Both the position numbers and the translations under genes were made by a program. From assembly GCA_014860005.1 (NCBI GenBank), contig JACZKP010000086.1, positions 1 through 50,593 of the forward strand: a stretch of 50,593 nucleotides of DNA, read 5' to 3'. This DNA comes from Verrucomicrobiota bacterium. GTDB taxonomy: Bacteria; Verrucomicrobiota; Verrucomicrobiae; Limisphaerales; UBA11358. Positions 35,038-43,062 of the stretch are shown piece by piece (positions within the stretch are counted from its first letter, which is position 1; every line of letters begins with the position of its first letter). The notes under the pieces are model-generated. The model was not told the DNA's origin. It made no database searches and saw only the letters and a program-made list of their open reading frames with translations.

Positions 35038-35284
35038 GTGGTTTGATGAGGGGTTGAGGTTTGGGGTCGTTGTAGTTGTGGGTGGCGATGCAATGGCGAT
35101 CCGCGATCCCGAGGTCTACCCAACGCGTGTGCTTGCACGCCCGCGAACCATCGGTGGCGACGCGGCGACACCACCCGTGACAATTGCACGATTTAGTTTC
35201 GTCGGCGTATTGGAGCGTCTGGTAGGAAACTTCCGGGTTGGAGTCCGAGCCGAACGTCCACACTTGGCGGACAGGTTGGTTCAT
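34979..35284 (-). CDS. SWIM-type zinc-finger protein
   Basis: A 101-residue protein whose SCNCHGWCRR...RACKHTRWV region gives the C-x-C-x(n)-C-x-H signature of SWIM zinc fingers, which bind DNA or proteins. The C-terminus is basic. The ATG overlaps the previous stop by four bases (ATGA). Its end overlaps the start of the Ycf46-like gene by 58 bases, which is unusual; the true C-terminal end could be debated, but the zinc-finger part is unaffected. Confidence 0.65.
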   Translation of the reverse strand: MNQPVRQVWTFGSDSNPEVSYQTLQYADETKSCNCHGWCRRVATDGSRACKHTRWVDLGIADRHCIATHNYNDPKPQPLIKPHAQKQIQTAPRLGHRKFAL

Positions 35285-35511
35285 CGGTTGAAGTATTGGT
35301 GTTCCCAGTTCAGGCAGGCTTGGCGGGAGGGATGGCTGAACATCAGCTTACCCTCCGGGCTTTTAACCTCCCACTGCTGGGCGGGGTTGTTGAATTCGAT
35401 GCTGGAGGCCCGGACGATTTCCAGGGCGCCCAGCGACGACAGATCAATCGCCTCGGTGAACAGGCTGTGCCCGTTGCCGGCGGGATCGAACTTGAGGACG
35501 AGGGTGGTCAT
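35281..35511 (-). CDS. Small hypothetical protein (76 aa)
   Basis: A small acidic-to-neutral protein with beta-strand pattern (TTLVLKFDPAG, ALEIVRASSIEF, QQWEVKSPEGKLMF). It overlaps the SWIM gene by four bases and follows the 73-residue gene by five, so it is part of the leftward operon. I do not recognise it. Operon placement is the main evidence that it is real. Confidence 0.6.
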   Translation of the reverse strand: MTTLVLKFDPAGNGHSLFTEAIDLSSLGALEIVRASSIEFNNPAQQWEVKSPEGKLMFSHPSRQACLNWEHQYFNR

Positions 35512-35515
35512 AGGT

Positions 35516-35737
35516 TCAAGGTTGGTCCGCGTAATCCCACGGCTGGATCGGCCGGGTGTCGCCCTGTCCCCGGAACGCCGCCCGGATGCCCCGCGGCAGG
35601 GTCAGCCAGGTGTGATACGCGAGGGTTTGATCGGTGAACGTAAGCACCCGGCCATCGGACAGATGGACGCGGGCGGTGGAGGGTTTGCGGGTTTTCATGG
35701 CGGTGTCGTGGGCATACGAACAGACGAACTTGGGCAT
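35516..35737 (-). CDS. Small hypothetical protein with MPKFVCSYAHD leader (73 aa)
   Basis: A 73-residue protein with a basic middle and a hydrophobic strand. Its first 11 residues, MPKFVCSYAHD, are identical to those of the 110-residue protein encoded at 37302-37634, and the DNA around both starts is nearly identical, pointing to a partial duplication. Otherwise unknown. Confidence 0.6.
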   Translation of the reverse strand: MPKFVCSYAHDTAMKTRKPSTARVHLSDGRVLTFTDQTLAYHTWLTLPRGIRAAFRGQGDTRPIQPWDYADQP

Positions 35738-35835
35738 GGTTCAATCGGTTGAAGGTTGAGGGTTGAGGGTTGGCTGCGAGGGCGATCTCGTCGTGCCTCA
35801 CAGGATGGGTGCGTCCGCTGGGGTGGCAGTGCGTT

Positions 35836-36237
35836 TTAGCTTTTCCGGCGGAGGTGCCGTCCCAGTCGGCGGATGAAGTTCCACTTGCGGCGCAGGCGGA
35901 TTCTGGAAAACCGCCGGGGCATCCGTCCCTTGTGTTTGAGAAAGAACATCGCGGTTTCGGCAAAATCCTCGTCGGCATTGGAGGCGGCATAGTCGGAGAC
36001 GTGCGATTTCGGGTGATAAGAATCGGGCGTTCCAAACAACCGGCCGTAACCAAGCTGGCGGGCGAGCTTGAGGTTCTTGTCCAGCACCACATGCCCCAGT
36101 TCGTGCCGGATGACGTCCTTATGGCTGGGCCGGGTTTCACCGCGAGCCCAGTGATTCCACAATCCCAACAAGCTTACCCGGCCAACCCGGATCACGTTCC
36201 GAAACGGAAACCAATAACCAAACGCCGGTGTTACCAA
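35836..36237 (-). CDS. Minimal zinc metallopeptidase (HELGH)
   Basis: A 133-residue protein with the zinc-binding motif VIRHELGHVVLD (about 42-53) followed by SDYAASNADEDFAETAMFF, whose Glu is the likely third zinc ligand: a gluzincin-like arrangement. The C-terminus is strongly basic (RRKWNFIRRLGRHLRRKS), suggesting nucleic-acid or membrane contact. The only possible start is TTG at 36237, because a stop lies a few codons upstream. Substrate unknown. It may process element proteins or host factors. Confidence 0.65.
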   Translation of the reverse strand: MVTPAFGYWFPFRNVIRVGRVSLLGLWNHWARGETRPSHKDVIRHELGHVVLDKNLKLARQLGYGRLFGTPDSYHPKSHVSDYAASNADEDFAETAMFFLKHKGRMPRRFSRIRLRRKWNFIRRLGRHLRRKS

Positions 36238-36338
36238 CGACGCTTTGAACCGGACCCGCTAGTAGCATGGTCGCCACAGACCGTGAAGCTTGAGTTCATT
36301 CAGAACGGTTTCGTAGAGGTCGTGCATAACTGTATTCG

Positions 36339-36695
36339 TCAGAGGAGTTCGATGTTGAGCGTCTGGCAGATGCTTGCGGCCAGGGACTCGGCGGTGTCAT
36401 CGCCGGACTCCAGGAGACGACGGACCAGGACCGGGAGGGATTGCGGTGAGACCCGGCATTCCAGGCGCGGGCCGGAGATTTGGCCGCGGATGCCCGGCGG
36501 GGTCTGCACCCGGAAGCGGTCGCCCCGGGCGGGGACGAAACACACCTCCAGATGCGCGTCAATGCCCTGGTTCACCGCAGCGATGGCCGCGTGACGATCC
36601 CCGCCCACCAGGCTCATGGCGTATCCGCTCCGGGGCGCTGCGTGAGCGACGGCGCGGCCCAGACGATTCGTCCACCTCATCGAGAACGTCTTCAT
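36339..36695 (-). CDS. Hypothetical protein (118 aa)
   Basis: Not recognised. An alpha/beta pattern (GGDRHAAIAAVNQGIDAHLEVCFVPARGD) is followed by a Leu-rich end. It overlaps the DUF2997 gene by four bases (ATGA), so it belongs to the Ycf35/DUF2997 transcription unit. Confidence 0.6.
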   Translation of the reverse strand: MKTFSMRWTNRLGRAVAHAAPRSGYAMSLVGGDRHAAIAAVNQGIDAHLEVCFVPARGDRFRVQTPPGIRGQISGPRLECRVSPQSLPVLVRRLLESGDDTAESLAASICQTLNIELL

Positions 36696-36886
36696 GCCCC
36701 GAGCCGTTGCTGGTTCTGCCGCCGCGTGTTCTGGTGAAACTCCGGCTTGCGTTGCTTCTCCGCCGTCAGCCCGAGGGCGGTTTCCAGGAACTTCGTCGCC
36801 TGGTCGCAGTCGGCCCCTTTGAAGCCAACGGCATCAATGGTGAGCTTGCCGTCCGGGTCGATGAGGATTTCGATGCTTTGTTTCAT
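36692..36886 (-). CDS. DUF2997 protein
   Basis: A 64-residue protein: a beta hairpin (SIEILIDPDGKLTIDAVGFKG), then a helix with CDQATKFLETALG, as in DUF2997, and a basic tail. It overlaps both neighbours by four bases. DUF2997 genes usually sit beside DUF1257 and Ycf46-like ATPases, as here. Function unknown. Confidence 0.75.
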   Translation of the reverse strand: MKQSIEILIDPDGKLTIDAVGFKGADCDQATKFLETALGLTAEKQRKPEFHQNTRRQNQQRLGA

Positions 36887-37266
36887 GCCGCACCTCCGAG
36901 CAGGACGAGTTTGATGTTGCCGTTGCGTTGCGACTGGCGCAGGACCGAGAAGCCTTTCTTGCGGGCCTCCGCCGTCGCCTTGTGGACCGCATACAACTGC
37001 AGCAGCTTGCCGAAATTGCTGCCGACCTCCTTTTCGACGTGGCCCTGCCACCAATCGGTGGTTAGCCCGTAGGTGCCGTCGGGTTGTTTGTTCACGGCGA
37101 TGTCGTAGGGGCCGGCGAGTTGAATGACGAAGTCGCCGTGCCGCGTCTGTGCCGCGTAGCCCCGGGCATTGGCGTTCTGGAGCAGCGACAGGCTGAGTTC
37201 TTTGCACGCGGCTTCGAGGGCCGCGATGTCTTTGATCTGGGTTTTGATGGTGGTGAAGTGACTCAT
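36883..37266 (-). CDS. DUF1257 (Ycf35-like) protein
   Basis: A 127-residue DUF1257 protein beginning MSHFTTIKTQIKD, the family's characteristic start, with YDIAVNKQPDGTYGLTTDWWQGHVEKE in the middle and a C-terminal helix and strand. The plastid homologue is Ycf35. The ATG at 37266 is preferred to upstream starts because it begins the conserved region. It is coupled to DUF2997 by a four-base overlap. With the Ycf46-like ATPase at 33454-35037 it completes a conserved trio of unknown function. Confidence 0.8.
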   Translation of the reverse strand: MSHFTTIKTQIKDIAALEAACKELSLSLLQNANARGYAAQTRHGDFVIQLAGPYDIAVNKQPDGTYGLTTDWWQGHVEKEVGSNFGKLLQLYAVHKATAEARKKGFSVLRQSQRNGNIKLVLLGGAA

Positions 37267-37301
37267 GGGTGAGTTGAGGGTTATGGGTTGAGGGTTGGGG
37301 G

Positions 37302-37634
37302 TTACGGGCGACAGGGCGTGTTCTCCACGGCATCGTGGTTGGCGTGTTGACCGCAACGAACGCAGACGTGCGTATGCGGACTGAACAAGTGTTCCCGCCC
37401 GGTGAGTTCATCAAGCGTGGTGGTGGTGGCGAACTCCGTGGCCGGGCCTTGAACGAACACCCGTTCGTTGGTGGAGCCGTTTTCCCAGCAGGGTTGGGCA
37501 TCTACGTTTTCAAACCGTCCGTCCCGCAATGCCTTTCGGATTTCGCGGCGGGCGGCTTTCTCATTCTTCGCCTCGACGACAAAGTCCGCGAAGCAGGCAA
37601 TGTCGTGGGCATAGGAACAGACGAACTTGGGCAT
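37302..37634 (-). CDS. Hypothetical protein with CxxC, MPKFVCSYAHD leader (110 aa)
   Basis: A 110-residue protein that starts with the same 11 residues as the 73-residue gene at 35516. The middle is a basic helix (KNEKAARREIRKALRDG). The end has CVRCGQHANHD, a possible single zinc knuckle. Not recognised. The upstream region contains GGGTTGA-type repeats. Confidence 0.6.
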   Translation of the reverse strand: MPKFVCSYAHDIACFADFVVEAKNEKAARREIRKALRDGRFENVDAQPCWENGSTNERVFVQGPATEFATTTTLDELTGREHLFSPHTHVCVRCGQHANHDAVENTPCRP

Positions 37635-37724
37635 GATTTATCCTGGGGTGAGGGTTGAGGATGAAACAACACGGGCGACCCAGTCCGTGAAGACCAGGCC
37701 GCCCGGTTGGGTTGGGGTTGAGGG

Positions 37725-38729
37725 TTAAGCGGCCAACTGGAACTTGCGCCGTCCCAATCCGCCGAAACGTTGCACGAGTTCGGTGGCATCCTGTTGGGCC
37801 AGTTGCCGGGCGGTATCCGCCAACTTCGCCAGACCGGATTCGAGCGTGGCCACCGCAGTTGCACCGCCCTGGCGATATTCCTCGGCCGTCCGGGTGAGCA
37901 GTTCGCGGCGCACCATCTCCAGTTGTTGTTCCATCTGCGTATCACCAACGAAGTTCATTTGTTTGAACTGGTCAATGAAGCGGATGAGCCGGTTCAGGGT
38001 TTTCTGATGCACGCCGGTTTCGCCCGTGCGGATGCTTTGCAGCATGTCGCCGCACAGTTGCGCGGTTTGCTCCCGGAGACTGGTCACGCAGTCGGCAACG
38101 AAGGATTCGGCCTGTTGCCGGATCTTTGCCGCCGCTTCCCGGGCCGCCTGTTGTCGCGCCGCGATCAGTTGTTCCTGATCGCCCAGGTTTAATAGGTCCA
38201 GCCCGAGCCGCTCCGGCACGGCAATCTGAAACAGTTGCGTGTCGAACCCGAACTTGCGTTCGAGTGCTGGCGTGGGCGGGAACGCCGCCTCAATCGCGGC
38301 GACCACCCGGGCCGGGTCATCCGACAGGTTGCCCGCCATCTCGCGCCATTCGACCAGCGCCGCGTCGCGGAGCTTGCCGTATTGCGACACGAACTGGTTC
38401 TTCGCCAGCCAGAACTCCGTCTCCAACGCCTGCAACTTCCCGGTCACTTCGCCCAACTTCGCGTTGGGAACGAAGTGCGCCAGGCCGTTGAGGAACGGAA
38501 ACGTATTGGCTTCGACCAGACTGTGCGCCCGGCTTTCAACGAGGGCCAACGCCGCCGTGGCTTCCTTGGGGAGCAGTCGCTAGTGGCCGAGACTGATGAG
38601 CCGATCCGAGACCTTGTTCGGTTCGAGCCCAAGGTCTTCGGCCCGGAGTTTCTTGTGCGCCCGCCAGAAGCGGACGGACACATTGATGAGCACGCCTTCC
38701 CGCGTGAGGGATTGGAGTAGCGGGTTCAT
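37725..38729 (-). pseudogene. DUF3150-like protein, interrupted by an in-frame TAG
   Basis: From ATG at 38729 the frame reads 49 codons (MNPLLQSLTREG...DRLISLGH), meets TAG at 38582-38580, then continues open for 284 codons to 37725, with RLLPKEATAALALVESRAH straight after it. The amber codon is in phase, and the residues on both sides look like one DUF3150-type protein of 334 codons. Without readthrough only the C-terminal part from TTG at 38549 (274 residues) could be made. That part is rich in helices (IRQQAESFVADCV, MEQQLEMVRREL). A mutation, a sequencing error or recoding are all possible. Confidence 0.65.
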
Positions 38730-38732
38730 GGT

Positions 38733-39167
38733 TCAGGCGGGCATGCGTTGACGGAGGCGGTCCCACGTTTGCAGCAGCGCCCCAAGGCCGAGCACGGCGA
38801 GCAAGGCGACGATGAGTGGCGCGAGCTTGACCAGGATGCAAATGACCGCAGCGGCTGCGACGGCCACACCGCACGCGATGAGGACCTTCCTTAGCTTCTC
38901 ACGGTCGAGATGCGCGAGCCGCGAGGTGATGCCACCTTTGATTCGTTTGGATAAACGCCGGACCTGCCGGCGCACCCTGGCGGTGAACCGGATGGCGGCG
39001 GGCGGAACATCCAACACCCGGCGCTTCCTGGCCGGGCGGGTTGGTTTACGACGAGCCGGCTTCTTGCGGGACACGGTGACTTTCGGCTGGGGCACTTGCG
39101 GCGCGCTGATCGGGAGGGCCAGGTCCGGGATATTGATGGGATTGAACGGAGGTTCTGTGTTCTTCAT
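38733..39167 (-). CDS. Basic membrane protein (144 aa)
   Basis: A proline-rich N-terminus leads to a strongly basic stretch (RKKPARRKPTRPARKRR, about 34-50), and two hydrophobic helices lie near the end (about 97-113 and 114-130). Likely an inner-membrane protein with a DNA- or RNA-binding cytoplasmic part. ATG at 39167 is preceded by a good ribosome-binding site (AGAAAGG). It ends 3 bases before the DUF3150-like start. Family not recognised. Confidence 0.65.
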   Translation of the reverse strand: MKNTEPPFNPINIPDLALPISAPQVPQPKVTVSRKKPARRKPTRPARKRRVLDVPPAAIRFTARVRRQVRRLSKRIKGGITSRLAHLDREKLRKVLIACGVAVAAAAVICILVKLAPLIVALLAVLGLGALLQTWDRLRQRMPA

Positions 39168-39195
39168 TGATTGCCTTTCTTGGTTTGAGCTTGGA

Positions 39196-39236
39196 AACGA
39201 AAAAGCCGGCGCCGCGCAAGGGCGACTCCGGCTTCG
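39196..39236 (-). terminator. Intrinsic terminator after the C39-like gene
   Basis: AAGCCGG (39203-39209) pairs with CCGGCTT (39228-39234). On the minus strand the stem is followed by a TTTTT run. It lies 30 bases past the stop of the C39-like protease gene. Confidence 0.65.
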
Positions 39237-39264
39237 GATTGAGCCTGCGTCGGGTGACGCGGGG

Positions 39265-39912
39265 TTACTTCTTCTTTACGGGGCGGGACGAGCGAACCGT
39301 CTTCCGGGGTTTGGCTTTCCAGCACACGATGCCTTCGCCCGGTGGCGCCCACTGGCGGCGAAACTGGGGCCACGTCATGCGCTGCCGGCCGATGAAGGGC
39401 CAACCTTGGCCGGCGACGAAGACGAGCTTCGGACGACGACCGTAACCGTAGATCACCACCCAATGGTTGGTGTTAGGATCGCGGGTGGTGACGCAGGCCA
39501 GCACCGGGCGTCCGGCCTTGATGGCTACGGCGATGTCATCGAACGTGAGTTTGGTCTTTCGTGCCACGCCGATCCCCAGCGAACGCAAGGCCCGGGTGAC
39601 CCGCATCGTGCCCGCCCCGATTTCCTGGCAGGGATCAACGGCGTTGTGAATCCGGTCGTAACCGATCGGCGGGCGCAGAAACTTCACGACCATGGCCGCG
39701 GCCACCGCCCCGCAGGCGTAGCTGTTGACCTGCCGATAGCCCGTGAGGTCCAACGTGACTTCGCCGGGGCGGCTGGCTTTCTGCAACGGCACCCGGACCG
39801 CGACATAGCCGGTGAAGTCACTGACGGTATCAACCAACTGCCCGGCTTGTTCCTTGAGGAGTTGAAGGGCGCGTTTCAAGCGAGTGAAGGGGTAGTGATT
39901 TACGATGAACAA
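39265..39912 (-). CDS. C39-like cysteine peptidase
   Basis: A papain-like C39-type protein. The nucleophile Cys is in YRQVNSYACGAVAAAMV, the typical Q...C-G-x-x-x motif, the active-site His is in TNHWVVIYGYG, and a third polar residue follows in the basic tail. C39 domains cut after double glycine in leader peptides, which is of interest because a ubiquitin-like gene lies in the same element. No ATG is available: TTG at 39912 is chosen close to the conserved part, with TTG at 40008 as the alternative, overlapping the clamp gene by 50 bases. The tail ends in a lysine-rich PVKKK. Confidence 0.65.
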   Translation of the reverse strand: MFIVNHYPFTRLKRALQLLKEQAGQLVDTVSDFTGYVAVRVPLQKASRPGEVTLDLTGYRQVNSYACGAVAAAMVVKFLRPPIGYDRIHNAVDPCQEIGAGTMRVTRALRSLGIGVARKTKLTFDDIAVAIKAGRPVLACVTTRDPNTNHWVVIYGYGRRPKLVFVAGQGWPFIGRQRMTWPQFRRQWAPPGEGIVCWKAKPRKTVRSSRPVKKK

Positions 39913-39958
39913 GACAAGTCCGGGAGTCAGGCTCAACACCCGACTCCCAGACCGATCC

Positions 39959-41467
39959 TCAGATCGCCACCTTCTGCAAACCGCGTAGCGTGGCCCGCAC
40001 GGATTCAACTTCCTTCGCGGATGCTTTCTTCTCCTTCTCCGCCGCCTTGAGCAGGTCCATCGTGGCGTTGAGGTCGAGCATCACATCGCGCAAGGCCGTC
40101 TTCACGGTTTCGATTTGCATGACGGCATTGGTGAGGGCCGAAGCCGCCGGGGCATTGCCCGGGTTGGTTTCCGGCTTGAGCGGCAGGTTGCCGCGGCGCG
40201 GCATTGTCAGGGGAGTTTGAGACATGTTATTCCTTGGTTCCGTCGGGGTTGATTCCGTTGCTGTGGCGGACGGTGGCGTCGCAGCAGCGGCCTCAGTGGG
40301 CTGAGGTGAATTGGTTGAAGCGGGCGCCGGAGCGGCGCTGGACGGTGAGGAGAGCAGTTTCACCACGCATTTGCGGCGGCCCTCGCTGAACAGCACGACG
40401 TCAATGGGCGTTTCCAGATTGATCTGGTGCAACCCGTAACGCAGCGCCTGCACCAGGAACTCGCGATTGATGCCGGCTTCAATGTCCGGGCCGGTCACAG
40501 CCACGCCCTCAATCCGCACCCGGGCCCACGCCGGATCGTTCCTGGACTGACCGGCGAGATGCAGTTCCCCGGCTTCCACGAACAGATGCACGGGCCGGTT
40601 GGTGACATCGCCGCCCGGTAATTGCTGGGCGACTTCCAATACCTGGGTCACGGCCTCGGCACTGAGCTTGAGCGTCGTGCCCTGGGCGCTGGGGGTCGGC
40701 ACGGCTTGCTTCCAGTTGGGATAGTCGCCGGCGATCTTCCGCGTCGTGTAAGTCCAGCGCGGCGTTTGCAACTGCACCCAACCCAGTTCCTTATTCTTGG
40801 GATCATTCTGCACCACGAACTGACAGCCGTCTTCGGTGACGAAGCCATTCCACAGCAGGAATTTGCTGTTGGGAATGATGACGGATTGTTTCAGGTGGAA
40901 GCTGAACGAGTTCGCCGCGAACAAAATGCGGCCGTTGGTGCCGACGACGTAATGGCCCTTGGGATCCGTCACGTCCAGGCACGCCCCATTCAACACGGGC
41001 CGACTCGAATCGTCGCTGGCGCATTGCAAGGCTTCCTTTAACGTCGCGCCAAAGTCTGGATCGAGTGCCACGGATGGCGCGGTGACCTTTGGCGCCGGTG
41101 GCCACTCGTTGATTTCGTGACAACTGATGCGTTGTTCCACCGGGCTGTTCCCAATCTGATAACGCAGCCGGATCTTGTCTTTGCCGTCCGGGATCAGGGT
41201 GAGGGTCTCACTCGATCCTTTCGCGGTCTTGGTGAGGGAGTCAAAGGGCACGAGCACTTCCACCGGTTTGCCGGCTTGCGCGTCCTTCAACCGATAGGCG
41301 AGGTGGGCGTCAAGGTCCGTGCCTTCAATGGTGACGACACCTTGCGCGTCGCGTTGCACGCGGACGGATTGCAGCACCGGCAGGGAGCGGGATTTGGAGA
41401 CGAGTTTGCTGAACCCGGGCAGGGCTTGTTTCAGTTCGGCCACGGGGAGGGTGATTTCTGGGGTCAT
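39959..41467 (-). CDS. DNA polymerase III beta (sliding clamp) homologue with C-terminal extension
   Basis: A 502-residue sliding-clamp homologue of element type. The N-terminal domain begins TPEITLPVAELKQALPGFSKLVSK and continues with three clamp-like repeats, including RPVLNGACLDV, HYVVGTNGRILFA and EAGINREFLVQALRYGL. About 120 extra residues follow: a Pro/Ala/Thr linker and a coiled coil (IETVKTALRDVMLDLNATMDLLKAAEKEKK). Host beta clamps lack this tail. ATG at 41467 has a clear AAAGGA ribosome-binding site. It suggests replication or repair steps that the element controls itself, alongside its DNA ligase. Confidence 0.8.
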   Translation of the reverse strand: MTPEITLPVAELKQALPGFSKLVSKSRSLPVLQSVRVQRDAQGVVTIEGTDLDAHLAYRLKDAQAGKPVEVLVPFDSLTKTAKGSSETLTLIPDGKDKIRLRYQIGNSPVEQRISCHEINEWPPAPKVTAPSVALDPDFGATLKEALQCASDDSSRPVLNGACLDVTDPKGHYVVGTNGRILFAANSFSFHLKQSVIIPNSKFLLWNGFVTEDGCQFVVQNDPKNKELGWVQLQTPRWTYTTRKIAGDYPNWKQAVPTPSAQGTTLKLSAEAVTQVLEVAQQLPGGDVTNRPVHLFVEAGELHLAGQSRNDPAWARVRIEGVAVTGPDIEAGINREFLVQALRYGLHQINLETPIDVVLFSEGRRKCVVKLLSSPSSAAPAPASTNSPQPTEAAAATPPSATATESTPTEPRNNMSQTPLTMPRRGNLPLKPETNPGNAPAASALTNAVMQIETVKTALRDVMLDLNATMDLLKAAEKEKKASAKEVESVRATLRGLQKVAI

Positions 41468-41490
41468 GGATTTCCTTTCGTTGATGGATT

Positions 41491-41531
41491 GAAAAGCCAA
41501 CCGCCCACGACCCGGCATGGATCATGGGCGG
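41491..41531 (-). terminator. Intrinsic terminator upstream of the clamp gene
   Basis: CCGCCCA (41501-41507) pairs with TGGGCGG (41525-41531). On the minus strand it is followed by TTGGCTTTTC. It lies between the small gene ending at 41555 and the clamp start. Confidence 0.5.
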
Positions 41532-41554
41532 CGGGCGGGTTTGGTTGGGGTGGA

Positions 41555-41746
41555 TTACTTGATGGTCTTGCCGACAGAGGGATGCCGATGGACTTCCGAG
41601 CGAATGAACGCTTTGAGTTGGCCTTCACACTTCAGATAGAAGTCGCCGCCAACCCGCGTGAACTTGTGCGCCCGGTGTTTCGCCATTGCGAGGGCGAACT
41701 CGCGGACCTGCTTGCGGTTGAGGAGGATCACTTTCGGCACGCTCAT
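41555..41746 (-). CDS. Small hypothetical protein (63 aa)
   Basis: A basic small protein, MSVPKVILLNRKQVREFALAMAKHR at the start and FTRVGGDFYLKCEG after. It overlaps the ligase gene by four bases (ATGA), which supports translation coupling. Not recognised. Confidence 0.6.
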   Translation of the reverse strand: MSVPKVILLNRKQVREFALAMAKHRAHKFTRVGGDFYLKCEGQLKAFIRSEVHRHPSVGKTIK

Positions 41747-42843
41747 GCCGCTTCCGCCTCCTCGCCGGCCGGCTTGAACTTGAGTTGGGAGCGGACGCAA
41801 TCGGTCGGTTCGACGTCATCGCGCTCACCGAGATACACCGGCTGATACAGGATGCCGGCATCCGTCGCATACAAGTAGCGCACTTCGACCACTTGGCGGA
41901 CGACCGGGACTTCCTGGTTGGGCGGGATGGTGACGTTGCCGGCGAGCGCCCACCCGTCTTTGCCGAGCAGCCGGATCTCCACACTGCGCTGGGCGTTGAC
42001 CTTGCTGACCACCGCCGACAGTGTGGCGTAGAACTTGTGCTTCACCTGCGGGCCACCGGAGTTGGGCCGACCGGGCGTGTAGGGCGCGTCCAATCGCTTG
42101 AACACGATGCCTTCCTTGCGACCGGCTTGCAGCGTGGCGTGCAGCCCGGACTTCTGCTCCGTCGTGTAGGCGGTTTCCGTAAACCGGATGACCCGCTGCT
42201 GCACGCTGGCCAGCAGGTTCATCAAGCCGACGAGGCGTTCACGGTAGCTCCAGCCCCGGATGTCTTGACCCTCCAGTTCCAACAGATCGAAGACGTGAAA
42301 CATGTCACCGATGCTTTCGCCGTCCAGCACGCAATCGCCGGGGAACTTGTGGATCGCCTGGAACACCGGCTCCGGCAGGCCGACGATCAGGCCCTTCTTG
42401 TTGATGCCTTCGATGGCCGCGCCGTGCTTGCGAAGCAACAGCCGCCGCCCGTCGAACTTCTCCTGGGCACAATACGCCGCGTCCCGGAAGAATCGCGGCA
42501 CGTCGGCTTCTTCGATGGGATTCAACAACTGCGGCAAATAGCCTGAAGGTTGTTTGTCGCCGTTGCTGCCAACGTAGGGCGTGCCATCGGCGCCGGGCGT
42601 GTAGCCCTTGGCCAGCTTCTCGCGCACCAATTTGTCGAAGATGCGCTTGGCGTCCTCGTAACTTACCGGGCTGCTGGTCTTCGTCCCGGTGTTCAAGGTG
42701 GCGCCGCGCCGGCCGTAAGCGAAGGTGACCGAGTAACGGCTGGCCTCCGCCGGTGTAAGGGCGCATTGATACACTTTGTCGGAAGAACCTTCGCGGTAAT
42801 ACAATGTGATGCTCTCAGATGGATCGACGGTGGTGATGTTCAT
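41743..42843 (-). CDS. WGR-domain ATP-dependent DNA ligase
   Basis: A 366-residue protein with an N-terminal WGR domain (LYYREGSSDKVYQCAL and FAYGRRGATL) followed by a nucleotidyltransferase-type ATP-dependent DNA ligase core. Motif I is AQEKFDGRRLLL (the AMP-accepting Lys), then VLDGESIGDMF, motif IV EGIVFKRLDAPYTPGR and motif V QVKHKFYATLSA. It should seal nicks using ATP. The WGR domain is typically a DNA-end or PARP-related binding unit, and the pairing with a ligase occurs in mobile elements. ATG at 42843 is chosen because it begins the WGR domain. Confidence 0.8.
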   Translation of the reverse strand: MNITTVDPSESITLYYREGSSDKVYQCALTPAEASRYSVTFAYGRRGATLNTGTKTSSPVSYEDAKRIFDKLVREKLAKGYTPGADGTPYVGSNGDKQPSGYLPQLLNPIEEADVPRFFRDAAYCAQEKFDGRRLLLRKHGAAIEGINKKGLIVGLPEPVFQAIHKFPGDCVLDGESIGDMFHVFDLLELEGQDIRGWSYRERLVGLMNLLASVQQRVIRFTETAYTTEQKSGLHATLQAGRKEGIVFKRLDAPYTPGRPNSGGPQVKHKFYATLSAVVSKVNAQRSVEIRLLGKDGWALAGNVTIPPNQEVPVVRQVVEVRYLYATDAGILYQPVYLGERDDVEPTDCVRSQLKFKPAGEEAEAA

Positions 42844-42939
42844 GGTTTTGGTTTTATTGTTTGTTTGGAACTGGAAACGCGGGCGCACTGCCACGCCCGG
42901 CGGAGTTGGGAATGACGGAGGGCAGTAATTCCTTGTCTC

Positions 42940-43042
42940 GGATACTTCGGATAGGGATTGCTCACTCGGTTCTGTGGAACGAACCGGGAAGTGGTTTGCT
43001 GTCCTGGCTGGTGCGAGTGGGATACTACTATCCGAAGTATCC
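42940..43042. repeat. 15-bp perfect inverted repeats flanking 73 bp
   Basis: GGATACTTCGGATAG at 42940-42954 is the exact reverse complement of CTATCCGAAGTATCC at 43028-43042. Eight bases inside each arm another six bases match (CACTCG/CGAGTG), so the arms extend to about 29 bp. The interval lies between the ligase start and the RadC stop. It could fold as a long RNA hairpin, act as a site for a recombinase or regulator, or be a tiny MITE-like insertion. Confidence 0.7.
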
Positions 43043-43062
43043 GGCCTCCGGTTGCCGGAGTG

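Noticed and set aside
37725..38729. General reassignment of TAG in the element
   Set aside because: Only one in-frame TAG was found and other element genes have no such interruptions, so reassignment is not supported.
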